Shown piece by piece: positions 12,390-24,281 of a DNA stretch of 60,000 nt (its first letter is position 1; each line of letters begins with the position of its first letter). The notes below the pieces were generated by a model. That model was not told where the DNA came from. It was given only the letters and a program-made list of their open reading frames with translations, and ran no database searches. The translations under genes were made by a program, and so were the position numbers. The stretch is taken from NCBI GenBank assembly GCA_037447655.1, contig JBBHKE010001902.1, forward strand, positions 312,062-372,061, written 5' to 3'. This DNA is from Zygnema cylindricum. Lineage: Eukaryota; Streptophyta; Zygnematophyceae; Zygnematales; Zygnemataceae.

Positions 12390-15305
12390 ATGTTTTATAA
12401 TAAATATAATACACACTGTGCAACAACTAAATCGTAGGCTATAAGACACAAAGTACAAGACTAGGTCAATGCATGTGTGTCGTGTGTATCCTCAAGATGT
12501 CATGATATTCGGCCGATATATCGGTAAAAATGGTTATGATCATTTGTTTACCGATATATTGACAATCGGTGGGTAAAAAAAAAGTGTATAATTATTATTT
12601 GTAAGAGGCTTCTATAATACAACAATGTGGAAAACTACACGGAAATAAATACAAAGAGAATCATCATGTACTAAAGTGTTGGGCGTGTAAACATATGGTA
12701 TGCACCCATAAATGTGATTATGGTAACATCGGGGAAATCAACTACACTTCAAACCTAGGCACATTGGCACCACGTTACGATGTGCAACGTGACTCACCTA
12801 AGTTACACTAAACATGCAAATTGTTAATGTTAGTATCAATCATCCGGAGCCTTTAAAACACGAGCCTTAACTGAAAGTATAACGGGCTACAAGTTTTCTC
12901 GTTTTATCTTGGCCACAACGACGAACTTCCACTAAATGAAAATGCATGATTAGTGTTATGTACCAAACCCGCCACTTTTTACGTTACCAACTACTATTTT
13001 TTTATAAAAATGCATAGTATGTTATAAATAGCAACGTAAAAAAAAAGAAAATAATAACGATGATGTGGGACATCACCATCATTATTTAATAATTTCAATA
13101 AAGATGTGAGAAATTGTCGTACCTTGTTCTCACTTGTTAAAATGTCGATTGTTAAACACATTTATTAATATAATACATTATAATGACATGTATTGATAAT
13201 ATTGTGATAGTTGCTAATCAATGTTAATTATTGTTTGTTTTATTTCGTCAAACCAAAAATACAAATACCAACACTATATTTTCGCTCACGTCGTAACTTA
13301 TTGACATTAATAGTGAATAACAATATGATTCGTAAACAATATAGTGCAATGTTAAGTTTACCATAAAAACACTCTAAATACATTGATACAACCCTTTTGC
13401 GGTGATACAATGTATATAAGAGCGTCGAGTGAGCGTACATTACGTTTATGAAATAAATACAAAAACATAAAATATTAGTATGTTGTTCGATGCCATGTGT
13501 GCATAGGTGATATGTGGGTAGTATTCTCTGTCGATATTTAGCTTCATTTCAAATGAGTTTATATTACAAAACATTTCGGTAAGGTATAACGCAACTTTTT
13601 GGCGTGAATTTATAATACGCGATCATTTACAATTCGATACCTCGTGTGACATAATATATATATGTGAGAACAAATAATTTATTACTTCACTTACAAATTC
13701 AATGGAGAATTCACCCTTACTTTGTTAACGTATATTATATAGTTGTCCACGTAAGATTAAAATATATCTCGCGGGGGTTATTAAACGATGGAACTATAAC
13801 CAAACTCGTAAATGTTTGATCGTATTGAAGATTATTTGTTCGCGTTACACGGGTATTATTATGTTTAAACTCACAACGTCTCGGTGATAGCATTTATCAT
13901 AGCATAAACGTATGTTATAACTTTGTATTTTCCTTTGTTATATTAATTTGTCACCAATAGCCAAAAAATGTTATATTTCACATTTTTTTTACTTCTAATA
14001 GTTATATGAGGATTAGTTCAATTTGAATGGATTAAGAAAAAGACTCGGATAAAAAGTAAACGAGGCGACAACAATAATCGAGTGGTTATATTTTATGATT
14101 TTTTTTCTCGTAGCATTCGTGTGATGATTCATATTAACAATAATGGATTCAAAAGGCGATTTGGGAAAAGAGAATCAACGGTTAAAAAGGTGGACATTTT
14201 TATAAATGATACCACGATTTGGAGACCTTCGCAACATTTATTTGTTTTTTACACGTGGTGACGCCAAAAACCATGAAGTCTATGTACTTTCGTTATAAAC
14301 GGTTGAGACCGCATGAAAAGTGTAGAAAACTTCTTTATTCATCAATAGGATTTGATTTCGTCTACAACAACTCTCTAGGCGGCGGGATGTAAATAAGTTG
14401 GTATGTCTAGCTCGAAAGAGGACAGACGACAATTTAGCTCGAAAAAGGAAAGAGGACAATTTCAAAGCCCGTGTTAAGTTTGGTGGCATAAACTGCACTC
14501 CAATGTTTGCATTTTGTTTCTATTACTCAAGATCCTATCAATGTAATATCTAATTTTGTCGGTAGAGGACAGAGAAATAACCTCTGCCTCACAAACTCGA
14601 TACATTACCGAACATTGTTATAACACCACAACGTGGTGATTATAAGGCATGAAGTGTGGATTCTACCAACTATCATGCGTTTTGGGCGAAAACTAATTGG
14701 TTCGGTTTGTGTTCACTACCGACAACCAAATAGGTACAAACTTTATAAACATATGCAAACTACATGTGTGTAAACCTCAAAGACACCGCCAAAAAATATG
14801 ATATGACTTAAATATGTCGATTCATTAGGTAAAAAGTAAAAAATGCATATAAGTAGTACGTTAGGTATTCCTAAGGTACATGGTAATAACACGCAAAGGA
14901 TTGAGCGAGTATATTTTAAACAATTTAGAATGTTAAGATGTACGATGCTGCGAAATGTTGACTTGTATTGAAAATGGCTAGATGAGTATTACTTAGATTA
15001 AAACTAGGAAATTATGTGGTTGTTATTGCGTGTCGTGAATGTGTCCCACGTCATATTTAAAAAGCGTCATATGCTGAGTGCATGTGGAGAATGTTTATTT
15101 ATTTATTTATACATGTTTTAGTGCACTTGTCACTTGGTCAATTAGTAATAATTTAGAGTACACTTGAACATCATTGGGGGCTTTGTTTACAAGTTTTTTT
15201 TGTAGTTTAAATTAACTTTATGTAGTTGGCTTATTGTGTTATTTATGTGTAATTAAAGTTAATAGAACTAGGGATTATATAACATAAAAAATGAAGAGTT
15301 ACAAA
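12390..15305. other. AT-rich stretch without recognisable genes
   Basis: About 2.9 kb with no convincing coding exon on either strand; the longest frames (for example 13240-13440 and 14280-14498, minus) have no family similarity. An imperfect hairpin centred near 13069 (ATGATGT GGG ACATCAC) is the only local structure I noticed. It may be eroded transposon sequence. Confidence 0.5.
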
Positions 15306-15506
15306 TACATCGCCAATCGCAATTAGAGTCAAGGATTAAATAGCGTAACAAAAAAAAATAGCTTTATTGACTCTAATGTAGTACCTGAGACGTGGCAGAT
15401 TATGGTATACCTACTTAAATAGCGTTATTAATTGTATTTCAGGTTTTTTTTGTTTTAAAAGGGCACCGAATTGGCGTTATATACTCTAATAGCGATTGAC
15501 GGTGTA
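15306..15506. mobile_element. MITE copy (TACAC family)
   Basis: Left TACATCGCCAATCGCAATTA and right TAATAGCGATTGACGGTGTA form imperfect terminal inverted repeats about 200 bp apart. It lies only ten bases from the next copy. Confidence 0.7.
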
Positions 15507-15516
15507 GTGTTCCAAC

Positions 15517-16055
15517 TACACCGCGCATCGTTATTAGTGTCAAAGTTTAAATAGTGTGTAAGTAAATATGCCGTCATTGACGCTAATTAAGAATTTGAAA
15601 AAAAAATAGAATGTTTATTCTAATTTCAGTGGTAACGCTAATTTGGAACAACAAAAATGAAAAATTTTCTGTACGATTATATACATTATTATATGTATCC
15701 GTACAAAATATAAAAAATCGTACACCGTAGTGAAATTTAAATATCCGTACATGTCAGACTAATTTACGTGTCAGACCAATCCCATTTTTTAGCGCACGTT
15801 CCTATGCGTACGCGTCCGATTTAATTCATTTTTTGTAAAATTTTCACTTGAAAAGTTACATTTATGTACGGTCTGACATCAACCGTACACCACGCTATTT
15901 AGATCTTATTGAACTTTAGTTCTTTACGCAATTTTGTACGGTACCTCAATTAACGTCAAGGAAAAATTAAAATCATGTATCCTATTTGAGGAAAATAATC
16001 AAAATTTTAAGAACCCAAATTAGTGACTTTGACACTAATAACGATGCGCGGTGTA
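15517..16055. mobile_element. Long-form MITE with near-perfect TIRs (TACAC family)
   Basis: TACACCGCGCATCGTTATTA at the left is matched by its exact inverse at 16036-16055, and the identity extends about ten more bases inward (GTGTCAAAGT / ACTTTGACAC). At 539 bp this is the longest and best-preserved copy in the window. No ORF. The TA at each outer end could be a TA target duplication, as in Tc1/mariner-type elements, or part of the repeat. Confidence 0.8.
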
Positions 16056-16888
16056 ATACCCCAGGGCAAACAATTTAAGGTGTACAAACATTGTTAGGTG
16101 GTGAAGTCTTCAGTTAAGGAAATTTTTTACTAAACTTAGCTTGAATAGTTATCGGATTAAAAATAAATTAGGGTTTTTTTGAGCTCATAACTTGTATGCT
16201 GGCGCCTTTAACAACAATTTTTGGCGATGGTTATTTTAATGTTGTTGTGTCACACAAAATAACGTTTATAATATTGATTGTTTTTCAACTGAATGCTGCT
16301 TATTGTGGTTGCAGTTTTTCCACGTCATTCAGACTGGGAACAGAAGTATCAAGACATACTAATCCTAATAATTTCTGAACAGATTCGCGGTTTACTGTAC
16401 TGTGAAAGACATTAATATCGCACGAAACGCCAGATACGGGTTGCAGCTCCTTGCCATGTTCTTGTTCGCTGGTACGCATTTTACTGTGTTCAACATTTGA
16501 CTATTTTTACCACTTGTACGGTACTTTGAAGATATAAAAATTGAAACGGACACTTCAGGTCGCGAGGACTTATAAAACAGCGACATGTCGTACGGAATGT
16601 ATCGCGCATGTGCTTGGAATCGGTAGATGAGCGCTGCCGATGCAAAATGTATTCCTGTTTTAGTACGTCGCCATGGAAGTTCTAAATCTACGAATTCAAA
16701 TTATTGGTACTGATTCCGAATTTCAGCCAACCACACGGTTCCACTCCCAGCCAGCCGTCCTGTACGGACAGCCTGGGCCAGCTGCAGGGCTAGGGTTTGT
16801 AAACTTTCCGAAGATCTAACCATCATCCTGTTTAGACTCATCCTTCTCCTTTCCCCTCTTGTCCTCTCTCCCCTCGTCATCCTTCCCT
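16056..16888. other. Intergenic region upstream of B56 promoter
   Basis: No gene recognised. Base composition becomes more GC-rich toward 16,650, consistent with approach to the promoter and 5' UTR of the B56 gene. Confidence 0.5.
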
Positions 16889-16928
16889 CACGTGCAGTAC
16901 TGCAAACGGACGTGCCACGTGTCACGTG
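16889..16928 (+). promoter_or_regulatory. Cluster of three G-boxes (CACGTG) before B56
   Basis: CACGTG occurs at 16889-16894, 16916-16921 and 16923-16928. The last two form CCACGTGTCACGTGTC, which also contains two ACGTGTC cores of ABA-response elements. They lie 155-195 bases before the B56 start codon. In plants such sites bind bZIP (ABF/HY5) or bHLH (PIF) factors; use in this gene is inferred. Confidence 0.5.
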
Positions 16929-17083
16929 TCCTGTGGCTGCGGAGCCATGGATTGCCGAGTTTAGGTTAGGCAGTGTGAGGCATTGGGAGGAAGCTTATTG
17001 TTGCGCCTCTCCAGGAGCGTGAAGGAGGAATACGGTAGGATTGGAGTGTGACGGGCGCATGCTTAGGAAGGCGCCGTCTCGGC

Positions 17084-20000
17084 ATGCTCCAAAACGTGAG
17101 GAACAGGTTGGCGGGAGGCCGGAAGAAGGCAGATGCGTCGTCAGACCAGGCGACTGCAAGCTCAGGAACTTCCGGGAAACTTCCAAAAGGATCAGGAGTA
17201 TCAAAAGCGCCTGCTCCAAATAATGTTCATAAGAGTGCAGTGACACCTCTCTCAGGCACCGTGCGACCGGGTACGACTAGTACTGTTTCTGTACAAGGAA
17301 GGGATGCGACTTTGCCCACACCGACTCCAAACAGTGAAGCTGCAATGTTTGCGGAACCGTTGCCTTCTTTTCGAGACGTGTCAAGTCAGGACAGACAGAA
17401 TCTTTTCATTAGGAAGTTAAACCTTTGCAGTTATACATTCGACTTCACTGACACGACAAAGAATGTGAGAGAGAAAGAGTTCAAGAGACAGACATTGTTG
17501 GAGCTGGTCGATTACGTAAACTCAGGCACTGGAAAGTTCAATGAAGCCGTTTTTGAGGACATTACGAAGATGCTTGTTGCCAATCTTTTTCGAAGCTTAC
17601 CACCTTCTTCACATGAAAATTCAGCCACAGATTCTTTTGATCCCGATGAAGAAGAACCGACCATGGAACCTGCTTGGCCTCATCTTCAGTTTGTTTACGA
17701 GTTTCTTCTCCGCTACGTTGTCTCTAACGAAACTGACGCGAAGGTGGCGAAGAAGTACATTGACCAGAGTTTTGTTCTGAGACTACTTGACCTCTTTGAC
17801 TCAGAAGATCCAAGAGAGAGAGATTATCTCAAAACCATACTTCATCGCATTTATGGAAAGTTTATGGTTCATCGCCCTTTTATACGCAAGGCCATAAACA
17901 ATATTTTCTACCGTTTTATCTTTGAGACAGAGCGTCATAATGGTATTGCAGAGTTGTTGGAGATTCTTGGGAGTATCATTAATGGATTTGCACTTCCTCT
18001 GAAAGAGGAACACAAGCTGTTTCTAAATAGGGCTTTGATCCCTTTGCACAAACCCAAATGTGTTTCATTGTACCATCAACAGCTTTCGTATTGCATAACT
18101 CAGTTTGTTGAAAAGGATACAAAGCTTGCGGATACCGTGATAAGGGGCCTTCTCAAGTACTGGCCTGTCACGAACAGTCAGAAAGAAGTTCTATTTTTGG
18201 GAGAGTTGGAGGAAGTATTGGAACTGACACAAGCCTCTGAGTTTCAACTGGTTATGGTTCCTCTTTTCCGTCAGATTGGTCGTTGTCTCAACAGCTCCCA
18301 CTTTCAGGTATATACTACACTCTGGACATGTATGCATTAACTCTTCAGTCATATGTTATTTGAGTTTTTCTTCTTTCCTTACACAAGCCGAACTTTGATT
18401 TTTCTGGAATCTTTTGTAGTCAACGTTTTTGAGTAACTTCACTTACTTTTCTTTCAAAGCCAACTTTGATCTTCCTGGAAGGCATAGGGGTGGAAAGGCT
18501 CGTGGGTGGCTGTTTTTATGTCATTATTTTATTTGAAACCGAAATGCTGCTGTCTAGCTGTTTGTACATTGCGAGTTCTCAGTGTTTTTCTAGACACAGA
18601 TAGTGTTCCCAGTTGGTAGTTCGTCTCCTTGTAGGGAATGTTAGGTTAACATCAAAGATGTGAAGAAGGAAATATAGTTGGGACTATACCTAGTGTTCAA
18701 AGCTCTCATGTTTTTGCTGGAAACTTTGATGTTGTCTTTATAATTAAACCGATGTGTTTTATGGGAGCCAGTTAGTCTGATCTTCTCTTGTAGGAGCACG
18801 CAAGAGGATTTTTTATCTGGTGGAGTACAAGATATGGTAGGATGTCTTTGTGTTTGAGAAGTTTGAGGCGTTGCGATTGGTTTTGGCTAGCAATGTCGGC
18901 TGTGTCTTCTCCATTCTGTGGAAGAACTTCCGGAAGCTTCGATGTTCAGTTTTGTGACTGGATGAACTCAACTGGTGGTGTGCTTCATGCAAAAACCTAA
19001 ACATTATTGTGTCAAGCCCTAGTCATGTTGGGAAGATACGTTTTAGGAAGGCGTTTCACAGATTTTTTTGATGTTTTTTGTCAATGTCTGACCATGTGAG
19101 CTTCTCTCAGTGCACCACAGCATTCTGCCTGCCATTGACACGTCTTGTGAAGTCAAGCAACGGTCTCTGGGGATTCTCCTTGGCGTTAATCGTCCTGATT
19201 TTCTGGAGTTTTGCAAAATGCAGGTTGCAGAGAGAGCGCTTTTCCTGTGGAACAACGATTACATTGTGAGCTTGGTAGGTCAACATCGCAGTGTAATTCT
19301 GCCTCTCATCTTCAGTGCCCTGGAAAGAAATGCTCGCAGTCACTGGAACCAGGTGGGGCTACATCTTTTGTCCAAAGTGTCATCTTGTGCAGTGTGATGT
19401 TAAGTAAAATGCATGCGTGTTGTCTGTTGCTGCTTTTTATTTCTACAGGTGTTACTTGTGCTGCTAATGGTCCAAATGTCATATTTAAAATGCATATACC
19501 ACAGAGGTTACTGCTTAGCTGTTTGTTTAGTTTCATCTGTAGGTCTGGATGCCTATTTGATGTTGATGTTCTGCAGCGCATAGATGTATGTATTTTCTGG
19601 ATGAGCATTTTCGTTTGGTTTGATATCCAACTTCTTTGCATGGAGGTTTTGGAGGACACAAGTACATGATGTTGAAATGAGGGATGATGCGCATTTGCAG
19701 CTCGTGTGACTGTAAAGACGCTGGCTGTTGAAACCAAGGAAGAATTGGGTTGAAGTTTGACAATCAGGGAACAATTTTTTCATTTGGAGGATTACACTGT
19801 GAATCGCTATTAGCGTTATGAAATAATTAGGGTTAAAAAACAATTAGCATCATTGACGCCAATTGGGAATTTGGGGATTTTCAAGGAAACCATTGGCTCT
19901 AATTGGGGATTTGAAGTTTTCCAAAATAGAATTAATAATTCTATTTAAGAATTTTGGTCAAAATTTGGGGGCGCCAAGATAGCGTTATGAACGCTAGTAG

Positions 20001-20888
20001 CGATTCACGGTGTACCTTCAGCAGTTGATTTAATAGGCAACTTTTTTTGTCACGGAGATGATGGATGTCATGAGTACAAACTGATTGGTAACGTGCATTG
20101 CAGCACCTGTGACTGTAATGCGCTGGTTCAAACCCTGGAAGCCCTGAGAGCTTGTTTTCAAGAGATCCATGGAAACATAATTGCATGTATAGGGTCACTC
20201 TTTGTTTTTTCCTATTGATGTTTCTGGTGACTCTGAATATGACAGTCTGCTAGTTGATGCCTGAACAGAACCGAACATTGCAATGGGATTGAATGTATCC
20301 GAACCTCGGGTACGATTGTTGTGTTTGCTGACCTAAATTACATGGTGAATTGCTATCACCATTAATAATACTAATCCGGATCTGTTTTTTTTACTCTCTG
20401 ACCACAAAACAGTGGTAGTAATGCCGATTGTCTTATTCCTAACGCTATTTCCTTTAGCGATTCAAAATTGCCCATGCTATTGGAACTACAAATATAATTA
20501 TTTAGCACTATAACAGTTCTAACAATCCTTGTACTAAAATGTCTCGTAACGCCTATTTCTTTACTCACAGTGTAATTTGACCCAGGTTATCCATGGCTCA
20601 CTATCAGTCCTTATTCTAATTGTTTTGTCTTGCTTAATACATTTATTTCTTAGCACTGACGTCGATTTACGGTGTACTTTTACGCAGGCTGTTCACGGGC
20701 TCACTATCAATGTTCGTAAGATGTTTCTGGAGATGGACCAGTCTTTATATGAGGATTGTCAGCGCCGGTTTTTAGACGACGAGGCGAAAGCAAAAGGAAT
20801 TGAGGAGCATCGGGAAGCAACATGGAGGCGCCTCGAGGCTGCGGCTAATCATTCCCCTAGCTCAAACAATGTGGGGATCATAAACTAG
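17084..20888 (+). CDS. PP2A regulatory subunit B56 (B')
   Basis: Three exons: 17084-18307, 19224-19352 and 20688-20888 (stop TAG 20886-20888). Both introns are phase 0, giving 517 residues, the usual B56 length. I chose the ATG at 17084 because it is the first in-frame one and starts MLQNVRNRL, like plant B' proteins. A Ser/Thr/Pro-rich N-terminus is followed by the B56 HEAT-like core. Hallmarks are [109 protein letters not shown], then [14 protein letters not shown] and [17 protein letters not shown]. The subunit directs the PP2A catalytic/scaffold dimer to LxxIxE-containing partners in cytosol or nucleus. Intron 2 contains two MITEs; the second ends 11 bases before exon 3. The gene converges on the PPR-like gene. 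Confidence 0.95.
19793..20014. mobile_element. MITE copy in B56 intron 2 (TACAC family)
   Basis: Left TACACTGTGAATCGCTATTA and right TAGTAGCGATTCACGGTGTA are inverted repeats 222 bp apart. The interior shares TTAGGGTT and ATTGACGCCAATT with copies near 31.6, 50.0 and 51.3 kb. Confidence 0.8.
20339..20676. mobile_element. MITE copy abutting B56 exon 3 acceptor
   Basis: Left TACATGGTGAATTGCTATCA and right ACGTCGATTTACGGTGTA are degenerate inverted repeats. The interior resembles the copy at 25540 (ctgtttttttTACTCTCTGACCACAAAA-like segment). Its right end is 11 bases upstream of the AG acceptor at 20686-20687. Confidence 0.65.
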
Positions 20889-23637
20889 TAGTCATATGCC
20901 TTAATGCTGGTGCTTTATCAGCGGTCAAAAGTCTTCAAAAAAGTCTTCTTATTCTTCTTCTTCTGCACAATGGCATATACTGCAAGAAGATTGCAGTTTT
21001 GTCCCTATGTCATGAACTGCGGGTGGGTCTGTGGCAGAAATTTGGACAATATCCTATGGAGCTGGTCGCATGACAAGTAATATTGACTTTATTATTTGTC
21101 AAAGGAGCTCCCAGAGACCAACAGAGACAGGTTATGTTACAAAAACTCCATTTAGGTTGTGATACCATTTCGGGCAGCTGCAGGAAAATAGCTGTTTAAT
21201 ATTGTGTAAAGAGCAGATTAATTACTGCCTTTGCTTGAGAGGACTCCGTGTTTTCGTTTTAGAAAGGTGAAGTTGAAGTTGAAGGAAAGTTGACCATTTT
21301 GTGATCGATTCAGAGGAAAAGGAATACTCTAAGGATGGGACGCTAGAGTTGCTGCTCTGATAGTATGTATATGCACAGGTTTAAAAGCACTACTGCACAT
21401 CTCTCAGCTTCTCAAATCTTAGGGTTCAAAATTTGTGTGCCTCTAGGCAAATGGTTTGCCTGCAGGTAATTATCCATCATGGCCAATGTTCTTTCCCATA
21501 TGTTGTGTATTTCGGTTTTCGATTTCGTTTTCGATTTCATTTTCGATTTTGTTTTCGTTTTCGATTCCAATCTCGCTGTCGATTTAGTTTTCGTTTTTTG
21601 TTTTGTTTTTTTGCTCCGGAACGGTGGTATGCACTGTGCACTTCACCATGCGATCATGGTTTGGTGAAACGAGCCTTGGAAAGGAGGACATTTATGGTTT
21701 ACGGAAAAGAAATGCTCACTTCTTTGACAAAAAGATGGAAAGGGTTTTAAGGTTTTGCACTGGAAGGAGGGAGGCAACAAAGGGGACCTTTGGAGCAAAG
21801 TAGAAATTCTCTAGGAAGAAAAATGAACCTAACAACAATATCCATTGCTCATCAATAGATTGAGCCCTTTGTTCATACCTTTGGCTTTTCTCAAGTTGTA
21901 GATTTCGTGTGCTCTTTTTCTTTGCTGGGAATTTGTGTGCCTGGTCATTTTTGTCACATGTTTTGTAGGAGTTAAAACTTAGAGATTGTCTTATACCTTT
22001 TATTATTTTATCGTGTATTTTCCTGGGTACGCATGATTTTACTGGTTCTCGGGGCTTTTGGTCTGCTGAATTGATTTTTTTGGGCTTTTTAGTTTTTTCA
22101 CAAGATTGTTAGCCGATTCTTCGACTTTCGAAATTTAAATCTGCACTCAACACTACTTTGTAGTGTATGTATGTTCAGTGCTATGCCGGCAAGTAGAATC
22201 ATTGGTTATTCAAATGTGTGAATACAATTGGAAACACTGGTGTAGCTTATCTCGTACCGTATGTGTGTGTGATGTGGTGTAAAGAATGAATATTATAAGA
22301 ACACATTACAGTAACTCCAAACGTGGTGTTGATGAATAAACATTGGTGCTCCACACTTTGGTACCATATTGTGCAGTAGTATCCTGTCTTTTTTTTGGAG
22401 GAATATCAGTTTGTCATGATCTCAAGTCATAGCAGTGCACAATTATCAGTTGGGTAGTTATTAAGTGTTAGGTAACCCAGCTTTTGCTTAGCACTGCAGG
22501 GTCTTTAGTTTTGTGTTCTAAACAGGTTTTGTCGATAATTGGTTTGTATTTTTCCTGAAAATGATTGACATCAGGAGACGGTAGGTCCCTTGAACAAATG
22601 CTGTGAGTTTTCAAAGTCTGTATGATAATTTGATCAGCACCTGTGATTGTTATTTTCTTATTTTGTATTCTAGACTGTCCAATTCAAGTGTCTAACCAAT
22701 AACTTTTACGTGCTAGCTTTTGTGCTTCACCGCGAATGGTTATGACAGTTAAGGATTAAGTGTTAATGCAAAATTGGGGACGTGGCACTGGAGTCCACAC
22801 CCTTAAACAGGGTTGTTAACACTAATTTGTGATTTTTGGCCAAAAAAAGTTAGGACAAGTTCTAGTAACTCTAGTATTGGTGGTTAGTGTAGACTTCTGG
22901 GTCAAATTAGCTCATCAATTCTTTTATCTACTGTTATCACAATATGGAAATCATTATGCCTTTGACTAATTTTTTTGACAATTGGTAGTACCAACTACCG
23001 TTCGCTTGCAATAGTAAGTCGACTCGAAAGCTACTAATGAAAGTTGAGTTGCTGGAGTGGTGTATACCCACGTTCAAATCGATAAAGAAAATGTGACGTC
23101 CTAACCTTGCACGTAACCACTCGTCGATAGTTCAACCCTTAGCTATGTCTGAATATTTCAGACACGAGTGACTCCTTGTTCGACATGTTCCTAACTAGAG
23201 GCTCCTCTAATTTCTACCAACAAACTACATGCAGTCCCCCGTAGGATCCAATGTAAGTGGATCTACCGATGAATCCGTGGAAATCCCTCCTACCGCAGCC
23301 TGATCTACGGTCCATATCACTGCAGTGATATCCTTATTCTGACATATAAACTTAAATCGTACAAGAAATCACAAATAGAATGTCTGATGATGATGTTCCC
23401 AAGGTAGCCCCTTGTATTTACTGAGAAGGGCGGCCTTGGGAAGGTTGCCAGGTGTCCCGCTTCCCACCACTGTGCCTCCCATCCTTAAAGGAGGCTCCTG
23501 TTTGTCAAAATGACACTCGGAAGTTCCTGAAACACCATCTCTTAGACCTCTAGAGTGATCTAGGCGGTTAGCTCCCTTCCTGAGCCATATGGTAATTGGG
23601 CTTGACAGCCTCGGTAAAGAACTAAAATAAGTCCATT
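20889..23637. other. B56 3' flank and convergent intergenic region
   Basis: Contains the presumed B56 3' UTR. A short tandem array of TCGTTTTCGATTT-like units lies at about 21510-21605. No gene is recognised on either strand. Confidence 0.55.
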
Positions 23638-23811
23638 ATGGTGTTCATGACATCTCAACTTTTTTATACCATGTTCCATGAATTCTATCATGTAAGTGCT
23701 GGTTTTTTTCTGGTCTCCTCGACCGATTTACAAGCTTCAAGAGCCACGACTTCGAAATCTAGCTCTGACTCCATTTGGAAGGAACTGTGCACTGCTTTAC
23801 TATGTAAGTTG

Positions 23812-23885
23812 ACAATGGGATATGTAGATACAATGGGATATGCAGATACAATGGGAAATGTTGACACAATGGGATATGTTGACAC
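23812..23885. repeat. 18-bp tandem repeat, four copies
   Basis: Four head-to-tail copies of an 18-mer of the form ACAATGGGATATGTAGAT, differing at one to three positions each. As 18 is a multiple of three, a forward frame reads through as TMGYxD repeats. I see no gene support around it; an exon-like piece at 23700-23800 followed by GTAAGT is unconfirmed. Confidence 0.75.
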
Positions 23886-24281
23886 AGCATGATACTTTGA
23901 TGAACGACACATATATAACATCATGCATTCTTAAAGTGGTTAGGAGTGACACTTTTTTAATTCATGTGGAAAACAAACAATCACCTCGTCACGAAATAGG
24001 AAGCATGCTGTCGTTGTCATGTGATTGGAGAGAGAGAGGATGAGGGAGAGGGAAAAGGAGAGAGAGAAAGGTATCTTTCAACAACCACTGGTCATCATGA
24101 GCCAAACATCATTCCTTTATTTTACGTACTTGAATATTCGAGACAAGACATGAGGCCCCATCATTCTATGCCGATATTATAGCCACCAATTGGGCAATTT
24201 GCACCGACAAAAGATTTCCATTTGGTAAAAATTAGGTCACAACAAAATGGTAGAATATTCAAAATAGACTTCAACAGAAAC

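Noticed and set aside
17048-17083. Upstream extension of B56 to 17048
   Set aside because: The extension opens with GTG, not ATG; the first in-frame ATG at 17084 gives the expected plant B' N-terminus.
19211-19669. 152-codon forward frame in B56 exon 2 and intron 2
   Set aside because: It is a shifted frame over the real exon ([11 protein letters not shown]) and continues through intron with no similarity.
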